64,000 nt of DNA from Xestospongia muta (lineage: Eukaryota; Porifera; Demospongiae; Haplosclerida; Petrosiidae): NCBI GenBank assembly GCA_963693285.1, contig OY848930.1, forward strand, positions 310,001 to 374,000, in the 5' to 3' direction. The translations under genes and the position numbers were made by a program. Shown in pieces: positions 58,950 to 64,000 of the stretch (positions are counted from its first letter, which is position 1; each line of letters opens with the position of its first letter). Under the pieces are notes generated by a model. That model saw only the letters and a program-made list of their open reading frames with translations, was not told where the DNA came from and did not search any database.

Positions 58950-59940
58950 TTAGTTATTGTGAAGTTGTTGAAGATCTGTCATTAACTCACAGGCTAACTG
59001 CTTTAGCTAGGAGGGAGAAAAAGAGAAAGAGAGAGAGAGAGAGACAAAGAGAGAGTGAATACATACTACATAATACATTACTTCATTATTAGTTGAAGAT
59101 GCTAGCTGTTGTAATAAATTTGTAGAAATAGCTTCTATAGCTTGGTGTCTCAATGCTGGTGTTATTGGCTCTAGAATAAGAGACTGCAACAACTGTAGAC
59201 AAAGTATTTTGTTAGCTACACTGCTCTCCTCTAAAGAATAATGAACCACAACTTGTCACAGCATAAATTTAAGTTTTTTTTTTACCTTTGGCTAGCCAAA
59301 CAAGTACTCGTAGTAATTCTGGTTGTGTTCTTAATATTATAAGTCCTTTTTGATTAATACTAATCACAGAATGTCAGTAATAACACAATGTGTGTATGTA
59401 GGTACCTGATATTGTAGAGTAACATTAGAATGAGACTAGGGGAGGAAAATAGGCAGAGACTCAGTCTGGTTTAAATGTGGAACTTACTTTTTGAGTTTGG
59501 AACTTTCAATATAAATAAAAGAAAAAAATAAATGTTAGTACTGCATATTTACAGACCCATTCTATACCACTGACTCATGCCATAGATAAAAAGACTCATT
59601 CCCATACCACTGACTCATGCCATACATAGAAAAGACTCATTCCCATACCACTCACCATTCTTGAGATACAGGTGCAGTAGCTAAAATAGTACACATGTTC
59701 TCTAAAAGACTTTGTCCATCAGAACACGAGGAAAGGTAGTCTCGACCATAAGCCGAGGCAGCAATATCTATAAAAGAATCAACAAAGGAATATTACCTTT
59801 ATACATACTGGTCACTATGCCACATAAAGACAAGACAAACTGGGACTCCTGACTGGTTTCACATGGTAAATCTGTTTGGTATGTTGCTAGGTAACTATGT
59901 AGAGTGGTAGTTACCAGCTGTAAGAATTCGTTGACACGAG

Positions 59941-59974
<34 letters not shown>

Positions 59975-60893
59975 GAGTTGATAGCAAACAAATAACTTAC
60001 TCCAGATAGTAAATTGTGAATGCAGTCTTCATTTTGGGAAGTTCTCCACAGTAATGTACCAAAAACACTTCCTAAGGATGTGCAATATTCAATTTGTTGT
60101 TGTAATTGTTGATTGAGCTCAGTCAGTGAGCACTATATTATGAAAATACAATAGATGGTGGATCATATTGTATACATATACAAATATAATACATATATGT
60201 ATTATATATATACATGTATATGAGTGTGTATAATATATATATGTACTTTAATTGCAAACTTTTCTTGTTTTTCATGTTCATAATCAGCCATTACATCGTC
60301 AGCTTTGCATGCTATTTGATCTCTTTCTTTCTCCATTTTCTCTCTCAATTGTTGTGCAGATATCAGCTCTATAAAGGTAAAGATCATTTGTTGTCATAGC
60401 AATAATCAATGAATATTAAATAAGTGGAACTAGGTTTTTAAAAGGACTTTCCATCAATGTATTAGTTGTCATGGAAACTATTTATGATAATTGATAAGAT
60501 CATTAATAGACCTTGCTCTGTTTTATTCAGTTGAGGTAGTAGCGAGATTTGTCCTAGAACAGTTGGTAAAAACTCTTTCATCATCACGGCTTCACTGACA
60601 AGTTGCTCCATATCACTACGTTCGACTATTAAGTGCTGCAAATAGAGGATGTTGTAATTCTATGAAGTATATTGCTAATACTTTAGAAGGATCTAGTTCC
60701 ACTGGAAAGGGCTGTGAGATGTCTGTCATAAATTTTCGCCATTCTTGCGTCAAGTCTCTTAGATTCTCTTGTATACATTTAGACAGCAATATCTGCGAAT
60801 TATGTACGGTTATATTAATATTAATATTTATTAACTCACTGCTTTCTCTAATAGAATTATATTGCTCTCCTCGCCCAGCTGTTTTGCAGCCAT
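58950..60893 (-). CDS. HSF2BP: HSF2BP/MEILB2-like meiotic recombination protein
   Basis: Twelve exons give 374 residues (human 334): 60893-60840, 60792-60682, 60635-60512, 60368-60247, 60132-60001, 59941-59797, 59767-59656, 59502-59488, 59435-59406, 59359-59286, 59230-59082, 59006-58950. The N-terminal half is helical (VSEAVMMKEFLPTVLGQ, then a coiled coil LREKMEKERDQIACKADDVM ... QQLQQQIEYCTSLG). The C-terminal half has the conserved core SQFVLSLCGIVTSMY, AYGRDYL, CSKLKNLILMLLYNISINQKG and LLQSLILEPITPALR, the ARM-like domain that binds BRCA2 in vertebrates. HSF2BP brings BRCA2 to meiotic breaks. Exon 8 is a 15-nt microexon. The start codon lies 66 bp from that of virilizer on the other strand. 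Confidence 0.85.
59942..59971. repeat. GA microsatellite (CT in HSF2BP sense) at exon 6 acceptor
   Basis: (GA)n on the plus strand reads CTCTCTCTCTCAG directly at the HSF2BP exon-6 acceptor. A similar tract lies before exon 12 (59012-59044). Confidence 0.9.
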
Positions 60894-60959
60894 GACTAAC
60901 ACCCACTCATTTAATTAGTACACAGCACGCTTTAACCGCACCGCCTACTGAAATCAAAG
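60894..60959. promoter_or_regulatory. 66-bp divergent promoter HSF2BP / VIRMA with YY1-like element
   Basis: The two start codons are 66 bp apart, so both 5' UTRs must be very short or overlap. The VIRMA ATG lies in AAAGATGGCGG (60956-60966), matching the YY1 AAGATGGCGGC element found at starts of housekeeping genes. Co-regulation is an inference. Confidence 0.6.
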
Positions 60960-63900
60960 ATGGCGGTGGAACTGAAGGATCTTTTATTTTACGAGACATT
61001 TTCTCACGACTCATCTGATGTAAGGGACTCAAAACAAAGCAGTAGTTTGAATTAAAAACCTCAAAATAAATTGCAATTATTATTATTTATTGTAGGAGCT
61101 ATGGGTTGATATGGTAAAATTCAGTATGCCAGTTCTTATCAGAGAAGTGCGAGTTGTCCCAAAGGGTTGTCCCCCTCACGTATCACTGCATATTATGGAT
61201 AAATTAGGGTATGCTTACAGACCATATTGTCATCATTCAATGTGTTTCTATATGCAGTAAGACCACACCCTCCAGTTTTAAACTGGACGTGTTCACTAAT
61301 GATGCCACTAATCCATTAACGCCCACGTGTAATTTGGTTGGCACGTAAGTACTATTAATAACTATTAATAACTAATTACTGTATTATTAAAGGCTTGACT
61401 TTAATGAGGATTGTCTATCATTATCTTTGCAATCTAAGGTATGTATTAAAACCAGTTTGACAAGTTATTCTAACTAGTTAAACAAGTAAAACCTGTTTGA
61501 CATATAAAATTCCTTTAGACGTCATGTGATGTGATTATAGTTCGAGGTCATTATTCAACATTGTCCCTATGTCTTTATGGAATAACTGTTGCTCCTGTCT
61601 CTTTTAACTTACCTGGATTCACACCTGGAACGAGGTGCAAATAAACAAATGGATGTATAACTGAAGGAATGGATGTATAACTGAATGAATGGATGTATAA
61701 CTAAAGGAATGGATGTATAGTTAGACCAATGGAGTTTCAAGTTGTTCCTGTTTTTTCTTTTATCATGCACACATACACACAGTCGTTCCCCTAGTCCTTA
61801 TTCTGAAAAACTTGGTGAGGAAGGAGTACGTCGTAAAAGAGCCCGTTCTCCATCAGATACAGGTGGTCCTTTAGATAGTGGAAGAGATGGCTCTCCTGGT
61901 CAGGGCGAGGAAAAAGATGGCAGCTCTAAAGAATGGTCAAGCTTATTAGATTCATTTAACACATTATTTGAACCATTTTCCCCCGACCACTCCCCTGAAC
62001 ATTCCTTTGATTTATATGATGATGATATACCACCGACAAAGAGAGTAAGTGGGTGTGGTTTACTTTAATGAAGTTACTATTCATATAGTCTGCAACTAAT
62101 GACCCTGGATTTGAAGAGTTTTCTGACGATGAGATTGCTTTTGCTGAGGAAGACTTTGAAATACAAGAACCAGTAAGATGATCCATTTATTTGACTGTCT
62201 GTCCATTTGTTCTCTGGTTATTTGTCCATTTATTTGACTGTATGTCCATTTGTTCTCTGCTTATTTGTCCATTTATTTGACTGTGCATCCATCTCTCTCT
62301 ATATATGTCCATCTCTTTGTATATCTGTTCGGTCTTTATTCTTAGGACTTTGATACTTATAGTGAAGATACTTGGATGAATACAAATGTTGGGTTTAATC
62401 CATACCATACTGAACTGACTGCACTTGAAGTCTGTTACAATTCTCTTCTCTCTATATATAATAATCTTTTGTAGACATTTCCTTCATTGTTCAACTCACC
62501 TCATGAAGAACTCCTACTAAAGAAAACAAAGACAGATTCATGTAAGGCACTAATATTTCATTGTACATTTGTTTATTTGGTTATAGCTACCAGTAAGAAG
62601 TCACATTATAATGAGGTAATAATATAATATAGTGAGCTATTTTTATTATTGTATTTATAGGGGACTAGGTTTAATGATCAATTGTTAAAGTTAAAACAGG
62701 AATCTATTTCATTCAAGTAAGTCATTAATCAATTTTTGTAACTATACCCTCACTAACTATACCCTCATTAACTACACCCTCATTAACTACACCCTCATTA
62801 ACTACACCCTCATTAACTACACCCTCACTAACTACACCCTCATTAACTACACCCTCATTAACTACACCCTCATACACTCTCCTTTAGGTGGCTTGAGTCT
62901 GTTGAAGAGCTGAGTCAGCAGTTATATCCATGTGTCGTAAGTAAAGTTGTCTATAATAGTAATCTCATTGTGTCTTTATTAAAGGCTCAACTATTCATGA
63001 AATCAGAAGAAGACGCTCAAGCCGCACTCCAATGTCTCTGTGATTGGGTCTCAACCTGTTTAGATAATGACATCATTCAGTCACACCCACCTCCTGTAAA
63101 TTCTGGATCATGTGACTATCATATGACTTAATAAATATCTATTGTATAGCTTAATGTTCGTGTAATAAAAACAGGTCTACGTCTAGGATTTGCTGTGATA
63201 TCTTTGGGATCTGATGCAACCAACAGATTATTGGTACAGCTCCTTTAATTAAATATTTATTAACCACACCCACTTTTAATAGGAACTGGGTCTTTTGGAA
63301 CAACTTTGTAATTTTGTCTCTCAGCCAACTTCATTGATGCCTTCATCAATGAAGTTAGCAGCTGTTCGAGTTATTAATGCTTTATTGGACTATCCTATGA
63401 GTATGGAAAGGTTCTTGGGATGGAATATAGAGGTGTGTCATGTGATAGTCAAGTGGTAGTCATGTGATCTGTGTTATTATTTAGGATAAAAGGGGCCAAA
63501 CTCCTTATCGTGAAATGTTAGAAGTTGTTCTTTCCAATCAGGTTAGCTGGGGCAGCCCCTTATATATCTTGTGTTAATTAATTGATATTTAATTAGACTA
63601 CAAGGGTACAATCTGCTGTTAGCTGTCTTCTTTGCAAAGCTCATCTTTATGAGCTTCTAGCCAACCTCCAAGACTGCATCAACGAAGTCATCATAGCTAC
63701 TCCAGTTAAAAATACAACAGGGTTGACTGAAGACTTTTGGAACCTTAAAGAGGACATGACAACGGACACTACTTTGAAAGATGAGGAACAGACTGAAGGA
63801 GAGTCCAGAGAACAGGATGACGAAAAATTTAACGAGAATACTAGTACTAGTTCTCCATTGAGAGTTCAGCCCCTGTCTCCAGAACTTGTTAAGAGACTAA

Positions 63901-64000
63901 CACAATTACTTGTCGAGTTACGTAAAGTGTTAGATAAAGTCGAGACTACTTTATGTCTTTTACCTCCTAAAGCATTTCCCAGCAAAAAAATAATTGTGGA
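60960..64000 (+). CDS. VIRMA: Virilizer/VIRMA, m6A methyltransferase complex scaffold (5' part)
   Basis: Seventeen exons are in the window, ~619 residues, and the last is open at the edge: 60960-61019, 61096-61208, 61258-61344, 61393-61438, 61519-61634, 61783-62044, 62089-62172, 62346-62429, 62475-62541, 62587-62615, 62661-62716, 62888-62936, 62985-63095, 63150-63233, 63283-63432, 63485-63541, 63597-64000. The VIR_N domain is clear: MAVELKDLLFYETFSHD, MPVLIREVRVVPKGC, SSFKLDVFTND, DVIIVRGHYSTLSLCLYG. An acidic Ser/Asp/Glu region follows (DSFNTLFEPFSPDHS, SDDEIAFAEEDFE). Then come helical repeats (LRLGFAVISLGSDATNRLLELGLLEQL, NALLDYPMSMERFL) as in the human protein after ~400. VIRMA scaffolds METTL3/METTL14/WTAP for mRNA m6A. 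It shares a divergent promoter with HSF2BP. Confidence 0.88.
62745..62875 (+). repeat. 16-bp minisatellite in VIRMA intron 11
   Basis: About eight units of ACTATACCCTCATTAA / ACTACACCCTCATTAA, pyrimidine-rich, running into the exon-12 acceptor at 62887. Confidence 0.9.

Overview
The window is animal nuclear DNA, most likely from a sponge (a demosponge such as Amphimedon or a relative). Genes are dense, AT-rich and split by many short introns of about 50-100 bp with clear GT-AG borders. They encode metazoan proteins (HOIL-1, virilizer, HSF2BP, RBM39, DDX28, a Roc-COR protein, LPLA2). Every multi-exon model below was assembled by eye from reading frame, splice signals and phase. The species name is an inference.

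Left part (1-17.6 kb): an ankyrin-Roc-COR protein (minus strand, cut by the window edge) is followed by a large HOIL-1 (RBCK1) gene, also minus. HOIL-1 shares a short divergent promoter with an intronless ALDH1/2-type aldehyde dehydrogenase. A mitochondrial DEAD-box helicase (DDX28) and SPATA20 follow on the plus strand at very short spacing.

Middle (17.6-41.7 kb): a direct tandem array of six units, each about 4.7-5 kb where complete, encoding type II membrane glycosyltransferases. The intact form has 22 exons and 621 residues: a short cytosolic tail, a signal anchor, a PA14-type domain, and a beta-1,4-N-acetylgalactosaminyltransferase-like catalytic region (B4GALNT3/4 / chondroitin GalNAc-transferase type). 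Copies B, D and F look intact. E has a frameshift in exon 8. A lacks the PA14 exons and has a broken exon 15. C is a scrambled remnant. Several non-autonomous transposons sit in the array, and the sister copies provide their empty target sites.

Right part (41.7-64 kb): ZC3H18-like (minus) and a divergent Rab-like GTPase (plus); RBM39 (minus) and NFS1 (plus), head to head; a four-TM claudin-like protein; two tandem lysosomal phospholipase A2 (PLA2G15-type) genes; and HSF2BP (minus), whose start codon lies only 66 bp from that of virilizer/VIRMA (plus, running off the end). Most genes here are housekeeping RNA, mitochondrial and lysosomal functions arranged as divergent pairs. The strongest leads are the HOIL-1 architecture (SHARPIN-like and HOIL-1 parts in one protein), the decaying and expanding glycosyltransferase array, and CT microsatellites that repeatedly act as polypyrimidine tracts at acceptors.
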